From positions 124,001 to 188,000 of the forward strand of contig NZ_UWFA01000259.1 in the NCBI RefSeq assembly GCF_900601905.1: a stretch of 64,000 nt of DNA, in the 5' to 3' direction. The DNA comes from Pseudomonas viridiflava. Lineage in GTDB: Bacteria > Pseudomonadota > Gammaproteobacteria > Pseudomonadales > Pseudomonadaceae. The notes under the pieces are model-generated. The model ran no database searches, was not told the origin of the DNA, and saw only the letters and a list, made by a program, of their open reading frames with translations. The stretch's first letter is position 1; the number at the start of each line of letters is the position of its first letter. This document shows positions 45,245-54,114 of this stretch, in pieces. A program made the position numbers and the translations under genes.

Positions 45245-46144
45245 ATGAACCTTTCCCTTTATCTGCTGACCGTCCTGATCTGGGGCACGACCTGGATTGC
45301 CTTGAAATTGCAGCTTGGCGAGGTCGAGATCGCGGTGTCGATTGTTTATCGCTTTGGCCTGGCGGCACTGGTGTTGTTTGCCGTGCTGCTGATCAGCGGC
45401 AAGCTGCAGAAGGTCAATCAGCGCGGGCAGTTGATCTGTATGGCGCAGGGTCTGTGCCTGTTCTGCGTCAACTTCATGTGCTTCCTCACGGCCAGTCAGT
45501 GGATCCCCAGCGGCTTGATTGCCGTGGTGTTCTCCACGGCGACGCTGTGGAACGCGTTGAATGCGCGGATTTTCTTCAGGCAGAAAGTCGCCCGCAACGT
45601 ACTGACGGGCGGGGCGCTGGGTTTGATCGGCCTGGGCTGCATGTTCTGGCCTGAGTTGTCCGGCCACAGCGCCAGCCGCGAAACCCTGTTGGGCCTGGGC
45701 CTGGCGTTACTCGGCACGATGTGTTTTTCGGCGGGCAACATGCTTTCCAGCCTGCAACAGAAAGCTGGCCTGCGACCGCTGACCACCAACGCCTGGGGCA
45801 TGTTCTATGGCGCAGCGATGCTCAGCCTGTATTGCCTGATCAGCGGCACGCCGTTCGGATTCGAATGGAACACTCGCTACGTCGGCTCGCTGCTGTATCT
45901 GGTGATCCCGGGTTCGGTGATTGGCTTTACCGCTTACCTGACCCTGGTCGGCCGCATGGGGCCTGAACGGGCGGCGTATTGCACGGTGTTGTTCCCCGTG
46001 GTGGCGCTGAACATCTCGGCGGTTGTCGAAGGCTACCAATGGACCGCCCCGGCGTTGATGGGGTTGGTGTTGGTGATGCTGGGCAATGTGCTGGTGTTCA
46101 GGAAACCGAAGGTGATGGTGCCGGTACAGGCGAAGCTGGCATAG
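45245..46144 (+). CDS. EamA family (DMT) exporter
   Basis: The 299-residue protein has ten hydrophobic helices in two EamA repeats; the first begins MNLSLYLLTVLIWGTTWIAL, the second around LGLGLALLGTMCFSAGNML. Such proteins export amino acids or metabolites across the inner membrane. The start at 45245 fits the first helix; a much longer frame from 44909 runs through the AraC gene and is rejected. Confidence 0.9.
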   Translation: MNLSLYLLTVLIWGTTWIALKLQLGEVEIAVSIVYRFGLAALVLFAVLLISGKLQKVNQRGQLICMAQGLCLFCVNFMCFLTASQWIPSGLIAVVFSTATLWNALNARIFFRQKVARNVLTGGALGLIGLGCMFWPELSGHSASRETLLGLGLALLGTMCFSAGNMLSSLQQKAGLRPLTTNAWGMFYGAAMLSLYCLISGTPFGFEWNTRYVGSLLYLVIPGSVIGFTAYLTLVGRMGPERAAYCTVLFPVVALNISAVVEGYQWTAPALMGLVLVMLGNVLVFRKPKVMVPVQAKLA

Positions 46145-46148
46145 CACT

Positions 46149-46236
46149 GTTGGAGCGAGGCTTGCCCGCGAAAAACCATAACGCGGTGAATCTGTTACAC
46201 CGCAGCGACCCATTCGCGGGCAAGCCTCGCTCCAAC
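46149..46236. repeat. REP inverted pair (TTGGAGCGAGGCTTGCCCGCGA type)
   Basis: GTTGGAGCGAGGCTTGCCCG and the inverted CGGGCAAGCCTCGCTCCAAC flank about 48 bases between the convergent EamA and ghrB-like genes. Confidence 0.88.
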
Positions 46237-46246
46237 GGATTCGGGC

Positions 46247-47221
46247 TTAGCCCTTCCACACCTGCGGATTCACCAGGTTCTGCGGCTTGTCACCCAGCAA
46301 TGCGGCGCGCAGGTTGGTGTAGGCAAGGTCTGCCATGGCCTGGCGGGTTTCGGTGGTGGCCGAGCCGATGTGCGGCAGGGTTACCGCGTTGCTCAGCTTG
46401 AACAGCGGCGACTCGCTGAGCGGTTCTTTCTCGTACACATCCAGGCCAGCGCCGCGAATAGTGCCGTTCTGCAAGGCTTCGATCAACGCGGCCTCATCGA
46501 CAATCGGCCCACGCGCAATGTTGATCAGTATCGCGCTGGATTTCATCAAACCCAGCTCGCGACGGCTGATCAGGTGTTTGGTCTTCTCGCTCAATGGCAC
46601 CACCAGGCAGACGAAGTCCGATTCGGCCAGCAGCTCGTCGAGGCTGCGAAATTGCGCGCCGAGTTCCTGTTCCAGCGCCGGCTTGCGGCTGTTGCCGCTA
46701 TACAGGATCGGCATGTTGAAACCCAGCCGACCGCGACGCGCAACCGCCGCGCCGATGTTGCCCATGCCGACGATGCCCAGCGTCTTGCCATGTACGTCGG
46801 TGCCAAACTGCGGCGCTTCGACGCTGCGTTTCCACTGCCCGGCCTTGGTCCAGGCGTCCAGCTCGGCGACGCGTCGGGCGCTGCTCATGATCAACGAGAA
46901 ACCCAGGTCGGCGGTGCTTTCGGTCAGCACGTCCGGGGTGTTGGTGAGCATGATGCCGCGCTCGTTGAAGTAGCTGACGTCGTAATTGTCATAGCCCACC
47001 GAGATGCTCGACACCACTTCCAGCTGCGTGGCGGCCGCCAGTTGTTCACGCCCCAGTTGTTTACCGGCGCCGATCATCCCGTGGCATTGGGGCAGGGCGT
47101 CATTGAACTGCGCGTTCAGGTCGCCCAGTTTCGGGTCTGGCACGATCACATTGAAATCCCGCGCCAGGCGCTCGGCCATTTCGGGGGATACACGGCTGAA
47201 GGCAAGTACAGTCTTTTTCAT
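46247..47221 (-). CDS. 2-hydroxyacid dehydrogenase (GhrB/2-ketogluconate reductase type)
   Basis: The 324-residue NAD(P)H-dependent enzyme has the nucleotide motif GKTLGIVGMGNIGAAVARRG, and the catalytic Arg (ISVGYDNYD region and NIARGPIVDE), Glu (EKEPL) and His (LPHIGSATTETR). GhrB reduces glyoxylate, hydroxypyruvate and 2-ketogluconate. The start at 47221 has GAGGAG ten bases upstream. It is a single gene. Confidence 0.88.
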   Translation of the reverse strand: MKKTVLAFSRVSPEMAERLARDFNVIVPDPKLGDLNAQFNDALPQCHGMIGAGKQLGREQLAAATQLEVVSSISVGYDNYDVSYFNERGIMLTNTPDVLTESTADLGFSLIMSSARRVAELDAWTKAGQWKRSVEAPQFGTDVHGKTLGIVGMGNIGAAVARRGRLGFNMPILYSGNSRKPALEQELGAQFRSLDELLAESDFVCLVVPLSEKTKHLISRRELGLMKSSAILINIARGPIVDEAALIEALQNGTIRGAGLDVYEKEPLSESPLFKLSNAVTLPHIGSATTETRQAMADLAYTNLRAALLGDKPQNLVNPQVWKG

Positions 47222-47325
47222 CGGGCAGCTACTCCTCGGACTTTTGTTAGAAATGGGTAGCACGCTAACATTCTTGCTGGTCCAGAGGCACCCGGTTTTT
47301 TAGCTGACCCTGACACGGCCAGATC

Positions 47326-47404
47326 TGTAGGAGTGAGCTTGCTCGCGATTGCGGCACTGCAGGCAACCATTCATTGCCTGACAAGCCCCCATCACTCCTA
47401 CAGG
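47326..47404. repeat. REP inverted pair (GTAGGAGTGAGCTTGCTCGCGAT type), right arm short
   Basis: TGTAGGAGTGAGCTTGCTCG begins the element; the right end keeps only ATCACTCCTACAG. It lies between the ghrB-like and LysR genes, which run in the same direction. Confidence 0.75.
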
Positions 47405-47422
47405 GGATGCATTGCAATCAGA

Positions 47423-48370
47423 TCAGGCGATGTCACGCAGCGCATGGCTTTGCAGATCAGCCTCGTGGGCGGCGAGGATTTCCGGCAGTGAACCGCGCAG
47501 GTATTCCACCCACGTCTTGATCTTCGCGTCCAGGTACTGGCGGGACGGGTAGATGGCGTACAGGTTCAGCTCATGGGAGCGGTATTCAGGTAGCACCCGC
47601 ACCAGCGTGCCGTTGCGCAGGCCTTCGATGGCGCAATAAATAGGCAGAATCCCCACGCCCATGCCGCTGCTGATCGCCGCCTCCATGGCGTCCGCCGAAT
47701 TGACCTGAAAAGGCGAGGTGTTGATGCTGACCACTTCCTGGCCTTCGGGGCCGGTGAACAGCCATTTCTCCAGCGGGAATACCGGGCTGACCAGCCGCAG
47801 GCAGGCGTGGTTGAGCAAATCGTTGGGTTTGATCGCCATGCCGAAGGTTTTGACGTACTCGGGTGACGCGCAAACGATGCTGTAAGTAATCCCCAGGCGC
47901 TGAGACACAAACCCCGAATCCGGCAGCTCGCTGGCCAGCACGATCGACACGTCATAGCCTTCTTCGAGCAGATCCGGGACGCGGTTGGCCATGGTCAGGT
48001 CGAACGACACGTCAGGGTGGTTGCGTCGATAGCGGGCAATCGCATCGATCACATAGTGCTGACCCACGCCCGTCATCGAATGCACTTTGAGCTGGCCCGC
48101 CGGACGCGAATGCGCGTCGCTGGCCTCGGCTTCGGCTTCTTCGACATACCCGAGGATCTGCTCGCACCGCAGCAGGTAACGCTTGCCGGCTTCTGTGAGC
48201 GCGATTCGGCGTGTCGTGCGGTTGAGCAAACGGGTTTGCAGATGGGCTTCAAGATTCGAAACGGCGCGTGACACGTTCGCAGTGGTGGTGTCGAGTTGCA
48301 CGGCAGCCGCCGTGAAGCTTCCGGCCTGGGCCACACAGCTGAACGCGCGCATGTTTTGCAAGGTATCCAT
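47423..48370 (-). CDS. LysR-family transcriptional regulator
   Basis: The 315-residue protein has the N-terminal winged helix (MDTLQNMRAFSCVAQAGSFT, VSRAVSNLEAHLQTRLLNRT) and a C-terminal effector-binding part. The start at 48370 fits the family and leaves out 17 extra residues. It is divergent from the NodT gene of the efflux set, which it probably controls; for the related AaeR the effectors are aromatic acids, but the ligand here is not known. Confidence 0.9.
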   Translation of the reverse strand: MDTLQNMRAFSCVAQAGSFTAAAVQLDTTTANVSRAVSNLEAHLQTRLLNRTTRRIALTEAGKRYLLRCEQILGYVEEAEAEASDAHSRPAGQLKVHSMTGVGQHYVIDAIARYRRNHPDVSFDLTMANRVPDLLEEGYDVSIVLASELPDSGFVSQRLGITYSIVCASPEYVKTFGMAIKPNDLLNHACLRLVSPVFPLEKWLFTGPEGQEVVSINTSPFQVNSADAMEAAISSGMGVGILPIYCAIEGLRNGTLVRVLPEYRSHELNLYAIYPSRQYLDAKIKTWVEYLRGSLPEILAAHEADLQSHALRDIA

Positions 48371-48552
48371 GGGCAGTTCTCTGAAGAGATGGCAAATTGT
48401 GACACGAAGTAACTGGGCCATGTCAGCATACCAACGGATTATCTCCGTTCCTGTAACAAAGATTCACATTTCCTCTGGCTTATCGGCGCACGTGGCGGTC
48501 CCTAGAATCGCGGCATTCAGGTCGTTTCACCTTACGTCGGGAAGCTCTAGCA

Positions 48553-50061
48553 GTGCGTCGCATCATCCGGGGGGCCGCGCCCTTCAGTGTCTGGGCTTTA
48601 ACGTTAGTCATCAGCGGCTGCATCGGCACCGGCGGGATCGCACCTCAAGGCAGTGCTTTGCCTGTTGAAAGCCTGGCCATCGATCAAGCCATTCGCAACG
48701 CCGGGCAAGAGGCGCACTGGCCCGCAGCCCAATGGTGGCAGGCTTACGGCGATCCGCAACTCAACCACTGGATAGAACTGGCCGCCGCCAGCGCGCCGAG
48801 CCTGGCCATGGCGGCTGCGCGGGTGCGTCAGGCCAGAGCCATGGCCGGCCTGGCCGAATCCGCCGAGGCGTTGCAGGTGACTGGCGACGCTTCGCTCAAG
48901 CGGCACAACTGGGCCAGCGATCAGTTTTACGGCCCCGGCGCACTCGCCAATTCCACCACCTGGGACAACAATGCGTCCCTTGGCTTGAGCTATTCGCTGG
49001 ACTTCTGGGGGCGGGAAAGCAATGCCAGCGAAAAGGCCCTTGACCTGGCGCACATGAGCGCCGCCCAGGAGCGTCAGGCGCAGCTGGAATTGCAGGACAA
49101 CATCGTGCGCGCCTACATCCAGCTGTCATTGAATTACGCCCAGCGAGACATCGTCGAAGCGACGCTTGATCAGCAACAGCAGATCCTCGACCTGGCCCAG
49201 CGTCGGCTCAGAGGCGGTATCGGCACCCATTTCGAAGTCAGCCAGGCCGAAACGCCGCTGCCCGAGACCCATCGGCAAATCGATGCCTTGGACGAAGCCA
49301 TAGCGCTTGGCCGCAACCAGCTGGCGGCGCTGGCGGGTAAAGGGCCGGGGCAGGGCGCGGTGCTGCAACGCCCGACGCTGTCGCTCGCCAACGCGCTGAA
49401 ACTGCCCTCGGCTCTGCCTGCGCAATTGCTGGGCCAGCGTCCTGATGTGGTCGCCAGCCGCTGGGCCGTTGCCGCTCAGGCGCGGGGGATAGACGTGGCT
49501 CATGCCGGTTTCTATCCCAATGTCGATCTGGTCGGCAATCTGGATTACATGGCCACCGGCGGCGGCATGCTGGAATTCCTCGCCGGTCGCAAATTCAACT
49601 ACGGCGCGGGTCCGGCGGTCAGCTTGCCGATCTTTGACGGCGGACGATTGCGGGCGCAATTGGGTGAAGCGTCGGCGGGTTATGACCAGGCAGTGGCGCA
49701 GTACAACCAGACGTTGATCAGCGCACTTAAAAGCATTTCCGATCAATTGATCCGCCGCGAATCCATGGACAAGCAGCAGGTGTTCGTCAGCGAGTCGGTG
49801 GCTTCAGCGCAGAAGACTTACGACATCGCGAGGATCGCCTATCAGCGCGGCCTGACTGACTACCTCAACGTGCTCAATGCCCAGACGCTGCTGTTTCGTC
49901 AGCAACAGATTCAGCAACAGATCCAGGCGGCGCGGTTGACCGCTCATGCCGAGTTGGTGGTGGCACTGGGTGGCGGGTTGGAGGCGGGCAGCGATGTGCC
50001 GACTGACGACAAAACCCAAGCCCCGAAAACCCCCGCGGCGTTGGCGGTGTTTGGGCGGTGA
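48553..50061 (+). CDS. Outer-membrane efflux lipoprotein, NodT/OprM type
   Basis: The 502-residue protein starts with GTG (GGGAAG eight bases before) and a lipobox VISGC. It has two OEP repeats (WWQAYGDPQLNHWIELAAAS, ALAGKGPGQG, YPNVDLVGNLDYMATGGG, FDGGRLRAQLGEASAGYDQA). It forms the outer-membrane channel of a tripartite efflux pump. Three REP pairs separate it from the FUSC gene, but the direction and gene types argue for one functional set. Confidence 0.9.
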   Translation: MRRIIRGAAPFSVWALTLVISGCIGTGGIAPQGSALPVESLAIDQAIRNAGQEAHWPAAQWWQAYGDPQLNHWIELAAASAPSLAMAAARVRQARAMAGLAESAEALQVTGDASLKRHNWASDQFYGPGALANSTTWDNNASLGLSYSLDFWGRESNASEKALDLAHMSAAQERQAQLELQDNIVRAYIQLSLNYAQRDIVEATLDQQQQILDLAQRRLRGGIGTHFEVSQAETPLPETHRQIDALDEAIALGRNQLAALAGKGPGQGAVLQRPTLSLANALKLPSALPAQLLGQRPDVVASRWAVAAQARGIDVAHAGFYPNVDLVGNLDYMATGGGMLEFLAGRKFNYGAGPAVSLPIFDGGRLRAQLGEASAGYDQAVAQYNQTLISALKSISDQLIRRESMDKQQVFVSESVASAQKTYDIARIAYQRGLTDYLNVLNAQTLLFRQQQIQQQIQAARLTAHAELVVALGGGLEAGSDVPTDDKTQAPKTPAALAVFGR

Positions 50062-50103
50062 GAATATCAAGTGCACTGAGTTCTGGGCTGGGAACCCCTG
50101 ACT

Positions 50104-50194
50104 GTGGGAGCGAATTCATTCGCGAAGAGGCCCGTACACCCGATAAAGGTTTATCGCCTGCAAAATCCCCTTCGCGAATGAATTCGCTCCCACG
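50104..50194. repeat. REP inverted pair (GTGGGAGCGAATTCATTCGCGA type)
   Basis: TGTGGGAGCGAATTCATTCG and inverted CGAATGAATTCGCTCCCACG, about 50 bases apart. First of three different REP types in a row. Confidence 0.85.
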
Positions 50195-50229
50195 GGGGAT
50201 ATCGATTGCCCTGACGGCGCGTGATTTCT

Positions 50230-50319
50230 GTGGGAGCGAGGCTTGCCCGCGATGCAGGCGCCTCGGTATGGCTGCAAAACCGCGTCGCCAATATCGCGGG
50301 CAAGCACCGCTCCCACAGG
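50230..50319. repeat. REP inverted pair (GTGGGAGCGAGGCTTGCCCGCGAT type)
   Basis: TGTGGGAGCGAGGCTTGCCC and inverted GCGGGCAAGCACCGCTCCCA. Second of three REP types in a row. Confidence 0.85.
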
Positions 50320-50351
50320 GGATTTGCGGTACTCCCGCTGGGCGGCATCCC

Positions 50352-50424
50352 TGTAGGAGCTGCCGAAGGCTGCGAATCGTTTTCTCAGATATACCGCTTT
50401 CGCAGTCTCCGGCAGCTCCTACAG
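50352..50424. repeat. REP inverted pair (GTAGGAGCTGCCGAAGGCTGCGA type)
   Basis: TGTAGGAGCTGCCGAAGGCT and inverted CTCCGGCAGCTCCTACAG. Third of three REP types in a row, ending 14 bases before the FUSC gene. Confidence 0.85.
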
Positions 50425-50437
50425 AGGTTGCCGCCGC

Positions 50438-52600
50438 ATGAAATCCATCACCCAACTCCCCTGGCGCCGGGAATTCAACAGCTGGGCGCGTAGCGACGGG
50501 GTGACGTGGATCTACATCTTCAAGGTGCTGATCGCCGCGTTCCTGACTTACTGGCTTGCCCTGCGCCTGGAATTGCCGCAGCCGCGCACAGCGATGATTA
50601 CCGTGTTCATCGTCATGCAGCCGCAAAGCGGCCAGGTGTTTGCCAAGAGTTTCTACCGACTGCTCGGCAGTCTGGCGGGCTCGACGGTGATGGTTGTGCT
50701 CATGGCGCTGTTCGCGCAGAACTCCGAACTGTTTCTCGGCAGCCTGGCCTTGTGGGTGGGTTTGTGTTCGGCGGGGGCGGCGCGTTATCGCAATTTTCGC
50801 GCTTATGGTTTTGTCCTGGCGGGCTACACCGCCGCCATGGTCGGCCTGCCCGCACTGGCGCATCCAGAAGGGTCGTTCATGGCGGCTGTCTGGCGGGTGC
50901 TGGAAATCAGCCTGGGGATCGTCTGCTCCACCGCCGTCAGCGCTGCCATCCTGCCGCAAAGTTCAGGCGCTGCGATGCGCAACGCCTTGTATCTGCGCTT
51001 CGGGGTGTTCGCCCACTTTGTCGCCCAAGGGCTGCGGGGCGCCCATTCGCGGGAGGCCTTTGAAACCGGCAACGTCCGTTTCGTCGCCGAAGCCATCGGT
51101 CTGGAAGGGCTGCGCAGCGTCACGGTGTTCGAAGACCCGCACATGCGTCGGCGCAATGGTCGGCTCAATCGGCTGAACAGTGAATTCATGGCCATCACCA
51201 CGCGCTTCAATGCCTTGCACCAATTACTCGAACGCTTGCGTGGTGATGGCGTAAGCCGGGTGGTGATGGCCGCCGAACCCGGGCTCAGCGCGCTGGCGCA
51301 ATTACTCGACGGCTTCGCCAATCGGTTTTTGACCCCTGGCGATGCCACGCATCTGGTGCGCGAACTGGAAGACTTCAAGGCACGGCTGGCGCAACAAGTA
51401 CGAACCGAGCGAGCCTCCCTGGAAGAGCTCCAGCCCAGTGAAGCCGAACGGCTGGATTTGCACACCGCTTACGAGTTGCTCTATCGGCTGGTCAGCGACA
51501 TGCATGACTACGCCCAGACCCATGCCTCACTGGCCGAACACAATCACATCCGGGAACAGTGGCAAGAGCAGTTTCTGTCCAGGACCAGCTGGCTCACGGC
51601 AGCGGCGGCGGGCATTCGGGCGACCTTCATTCTGTCGGTGATGAGTGTCTATTGGGTGGCGACCGCTTGGCCCAGCGGCGCGACGATGATTCTGGTCTCG
51701 GCGGCAACCGTGGCCCTTTCGTCCACCACCCACAATCCCAGACGCATGTCCTTTCACATGGCCTGCGGCACGTTGCTCGGCGCGCTGCTGGGGTTTATCG
51801 AAACCTTTTTCATCTTCCCGTTCATCGACGGTTTCCCGCTGTTATGCCTGTGGCTGACGCCAGTGTTCATGCTCGGTGCGTTCCTCGGCTCGCGGCCGCA
51901 GTGGGCGGGTTACGGATTGGGTCTGTTGATCTTTTTCAGCATCGGTTCGGTGCCGGACAACCTGACGCTCTACAACCCTTACACCTACATCAACGATTAC
52001 CTCGCCATGGTCCTCGGCATGCTGCTCTGCGCGGCGGCCGGGGCGATCATTTTGCCGCCCAACAGCCGCTGGATGTGGCGCCGGCTTGAGGGCGATCTTC
52101 GCCGCCAGGTGATGTTTGCAATCAGTGCGCCGCTCAATCGCCTGGGGTCGAGTTTTGAAAGCCAGACCCGCGACCTGATGCACCAGGCCTATGGGCTGGC
52201 GGCAGGCAAACCGCTGGTGCAGCGTGAACTGTTGCGCTGGATGTTCGTGGTGCTGGAAATCGGCCACGCGATCATCGAGCTGCGCCGCGAGCAGGCCATT
52301 CTGCCAGTGCATCCGGCCTATGCCCCCTGGCAATCCTGGCGGGTGGCGATTCGGGTCATGGGCCGGGCGTTGATCCGGCTGTTCATCCAGCCGGATCACA
52401 GCAACTGGCGGCGGGCGCTGGCCGCTGTCGATCACGCCATCAACCGCGTGCAAAACAGCGACGAACCCTTCGCTCCGCACTTTGATACGTCCGTGCTGCG
52501 GCGAGTGAAAAGCTACCTGCACTTCATTCGCTCGTCGCTGCTCGATCGCCAATCGCCGATGGCCAGCTACGCCCGTCAAGGAGTGCTTCATGCCTCGTGA
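50438..52600 (+). CDS. FUSC family inner-membrane efflux protein (AaeB-like)
   Basis: The 720-residue protein has two halves, each with a cluster of membrane helices (about residues 25-170 and 385-530) and a cytosolic helical part, the layout of AaeB/FUSC transporters that export aromatic carboxylic acids. DUF1656 and HlyD genes follow, as in aaeXAB. GAGGTTGCCGCCGC precedes the ATG. The substrate is not known. Confidence 0.9.
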   Translation: MKSITQLPWRREFNSWARSDGVTWIYIFKVLIAAFLTYWLALRLELPQPRTAMITVFIVMQPQSGQVFAKSFYRLLGSLAGSTVMVVLMALFAQNSELFLGSLALWVGLCSAGAARYRNFRAYGFVLAGYTAAMVGLPALAHPEGSFMAAVWRVLEISLGIVCSTAVSAAILPQSSGAAMRNALYLRFGVFAHFVAQGLRGAHSREAFETGNVRFVAEAIGLEGLRSVTVFEDPHMRRRNGRLNRLNSEFMAITTRFNALHQLLERLRGDGVSRVVMAAEPGLSALAQLLDGFANRFLTPGDATHLVRELEDFKARLAQQVRTERASLEELQPSEAERLDLHTAYELLYRLVSDMHDYAQTHASLAEHNHIREQWQEQFLSRTSWLTAAAAGIRATFILSVMSVYWVATAWPSGATMILVSAATVALSSTTHNPRRMSFHMACGTLLGALLGFIETFFIFPFIDGFPLLCLWLTPVFMLGAFLGSRPQWAGYGLGLLIFFSIGSVPDNLTLYNPYTYINDYLAMVLGMLLCAAAGAIILPPNSRWMWRRLEGDLRRQVMFAISAPLNRLGSSFESQTRDLMHQAYGLAAGKPLVQRELLRWMFVVLEIGHAIIELRREQAILPVHPAYAPWQSWRVAIRVMGRALIRLFIQPDHSNWRRALAAVDHAINRVQNSDEPFAPHFDTSVLRRVKSYLHFIRSSLLDRQSPMASYARQGVLHAS

Positions 52601-52790
52601 AATCGCCTTTCATGGCCTCTATATGCCCAGCGTCACTGTTGTTTTTCTGATTGCGCTGGTGCTGGCCTGGGCGCTGGACCGGCTGTTGTCCGGCTTCGAT
52701 CTGTACCGGTTTTTCTGGCACCCGGCGTTGCTGCGTCTGAGCCTGTTTGCCTGCATCTTCGGCGCTCTCGCGCTGACGGTTTACCGTTGA
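52590..52790 (+). CDS. DUF1656 small membrane protein (AaeX-like)
   Basis: The 66-residue protein begins MPREIAFHGLYMPSVTVVFL and has two membrane helices (VTVVFLIALVLAWALDRLL, LLRLSLFACIFGALALTVY). DUF1656 proteins sit between the FUSC and HlyD genes in these pumps. It overlaps the FUSC gene by 11 bases. Confidence 0.9.
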   Translation: MPREIAFHGLYMPSVTVVFLIALVLAWALDRLLSGFDLYRFFWHPALLRLSLFACIFGALALTVYR

Positions 52791-52807
52791 TTTTTCGAGT
52801 AGCAATG

Positions 52808-53671
52808 ATGAAAAAGCTCTTCAGTCTGATCGCCACGTTAATGGTCTTGGCATTGGCCATCTGGATCGGTCGCACCTTGTGGGTCAACTACATGGACACG
52901 CCCTGGACCCGCGACGGGCGGGTGCGCGCCGACATCATCAACGTTGCCGCCGATGTCAGTGGCACGGTGGTGGCCGTGCCGGTGCGCGATAACCAGCCAG
53001 TGAAGAAGGGCGACCTGCTGCTGCAGATCGACCCGGAGCACTATCAGGTGGCCGTCAAGCAGGCTCAGGCGCTGGTGGCTTCGCGCAAGGCGACCTGGGA
53101 GATGCGCAAGGTCAACGCCAAACGCCGCGCCGACATGGACAACCTGGTGGTCTCGACCGAAAACCGCGATGACGCCAGCACCATCGCGACCTCGGCTCAG
53201 GCCGATTACCAGTTGGCGCTGGCCGGGCTGGAAGCGGCCGAACTCAACCTGCGTCGCACCCGTGTGCTGGCATTGGTGGACGGTTACGTCACCAACCTCA
53301 ACGTCCACCCTGGTGACTATGCGCGTATTGGTGAGCCGAAGATGGCCGTGGTGGACATGAACTCGTTCTGGGTCTATGGCTTTTTCGAAGAAACCAAACT
53401 GCCGCATATTCGTATCGGCGATCCAGCCGATATGCAGCTCATGACGGGCCAAGTGCTAAAAGGCCACGTGGAAAGCATCGCCCGCGGCATCTACGACCGC
53501 GACAACCCGCAAAGCCGCGAACTGATCGCCGACGTCAACCCGACCTTCAACTGGGTCCGCCTGGCGCAGCGCGTGCCGGTGCGCATTCATCTGGATCAGG
53601 TGCCGGACGACGTGCTGCTGGCGGCGGGGCTTACGTGTACGGTGATTGTGAATCCGATCAAGTCGCCCTGA
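52808..53671 (+). CDS. HlyD/AaeA-type membrane-fusion protein
   Basis: The 287-residue protein has one N-terminal helix (LFSLIATLMVLALAIWIGRT), a lipoyl-like half (VAADVSGTVVAVPVRDNQPV), a coiled hairpin (about 85-150), and a beta-barrel part (VVDMNSFWVYGFFEETKLPH). It links the FUSC protein to the NodT channel across the periplasm. ATGATG at 52805 gives two possible starts; I use the second. It is the last gene of the set. Confidence 0.9.
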   Translation: MKKLFSLIATLMVLALAIWIGRTLWVNYMDTPWTRDGRVRADIINVAADVSGTVVAVPVRDNQPVKKGDLLLQIDPEHYQVAVKQAQALVASRKATWEMRKVNAKRRADMDNLVVSTENRDDASTIATSAQADYQLALAGLEAAELNLRRTRVLALVDGYVTNLNVHPGDYARIGEPKMAVVDMNSFWVYGFFEETKLPHIRIGDPADMQLMTGQVLKGHVESIARGIYDRDNPQSRELIADVNPTFNWVRLAQRVPVRIHLDQVPDDVLLAAGLTCTVIVNPIKSP

Positions 53672-53676
53672 AACTA

Positions 53677-53768
53677 CGTGGGAGCGAGCTTGCTCGCGAA
53701 GAGGCCGGTACATTCGCCGCATCTTCAGCGCCTGAGTCATTACCTTCGCGAGCAAGCTCGCTCCCACG
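53677..53768. repeat. REP inverted pair (GTGGGAGCGAGCTTGCTCGCGA type)
   Basis: GTGGGAGCGAGCTTGCTCGC and inverted GCGAGCAAGCTCGCTCCCAC, about 47 bases apart, right after the HlyD gene. Confidence 0.9.
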
Positions 53769-53930
53769 GAATTACGTCAACTATGCAACTTCAGGTCACT
53801 AAAAAACCAAGTCCTACACCCCCTGTCCGCAGGCTTGTCTCTTTCTTCTGTGTGAAGTTTCCGAGAGAATCCCGAGCCCTTGCGCAGGGCGATTTGGATC
53901 TCTAGGCTGCGTCGGTCGTTGACTATCAGC

Positions 53931-54051
53931 GATCGGGTTTAGCAGCCTGAGTCCTTCTTTCCAGGCGCAAGTTCCGCTTAATGGCGGCTTTGTGCGGGGC
54001 ACTTTCAAGTGCGCCGGTTTTGGAAAGATCGCCGGTCTGCTAACCCGTATC
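53931..54051 (+). ncRNA. Candidate structured RNA leader, multi-stem, upstream of the DUF3077 gene
   Basis: The 121-base stretch folds into nested stems. Outer: GATCGGGTTTAGCAG (53931-53945) with CTGCTAACCCGTATC (54037-54051), with single-base bulges. Middle: CTTTCCA (53957-53963) with TGGAAAG (54021-54027) and GGCGC (53964-53968) with GCGCC (54011-54015). Inner: a small hairpin AAG..CCGC/GCGG..CTT (53969-53990) and CACT/AGTG (54000-54011 region). It lies in front of a DUF3077 reading frame. I recall similar leaders before relatives of that gene, but could not check this. It is not a known Rfam class that I can name. Confidence 0.5.
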
Positions 54052-54057
54052 AAAGCT

Positions 54058-54094
54058 GCCACCTTTTGTTTGTTTAGCAGCAAACATTCGGTGG
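54058..54094 (+). promoter_or_regulatory. Second leader hairpin before the DUF3077 start
   Basis: GCCACC (54058-54063) pairs with GGTGGC (54089-54094), and inside it TGTTT (54071-54075) with AAACA (54082-54086). Its loop carries GTTTAGCAGC, the same 10-mer as in the outer stem of the upstream structure (53937-53946). A GAGG ribosome site and GTG start follow at 54103-54117. Confidence 0.5.
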
Positions 54095-54114
54095 CCTTAT
54101 CCGAGGTCTTTCCA

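Noticed and set aside
44909..46144. Long 411-codon version of the EamA gene
   Set aside because: Its first part runs antisense through the AraC gene; the EamA helices start at 45245.
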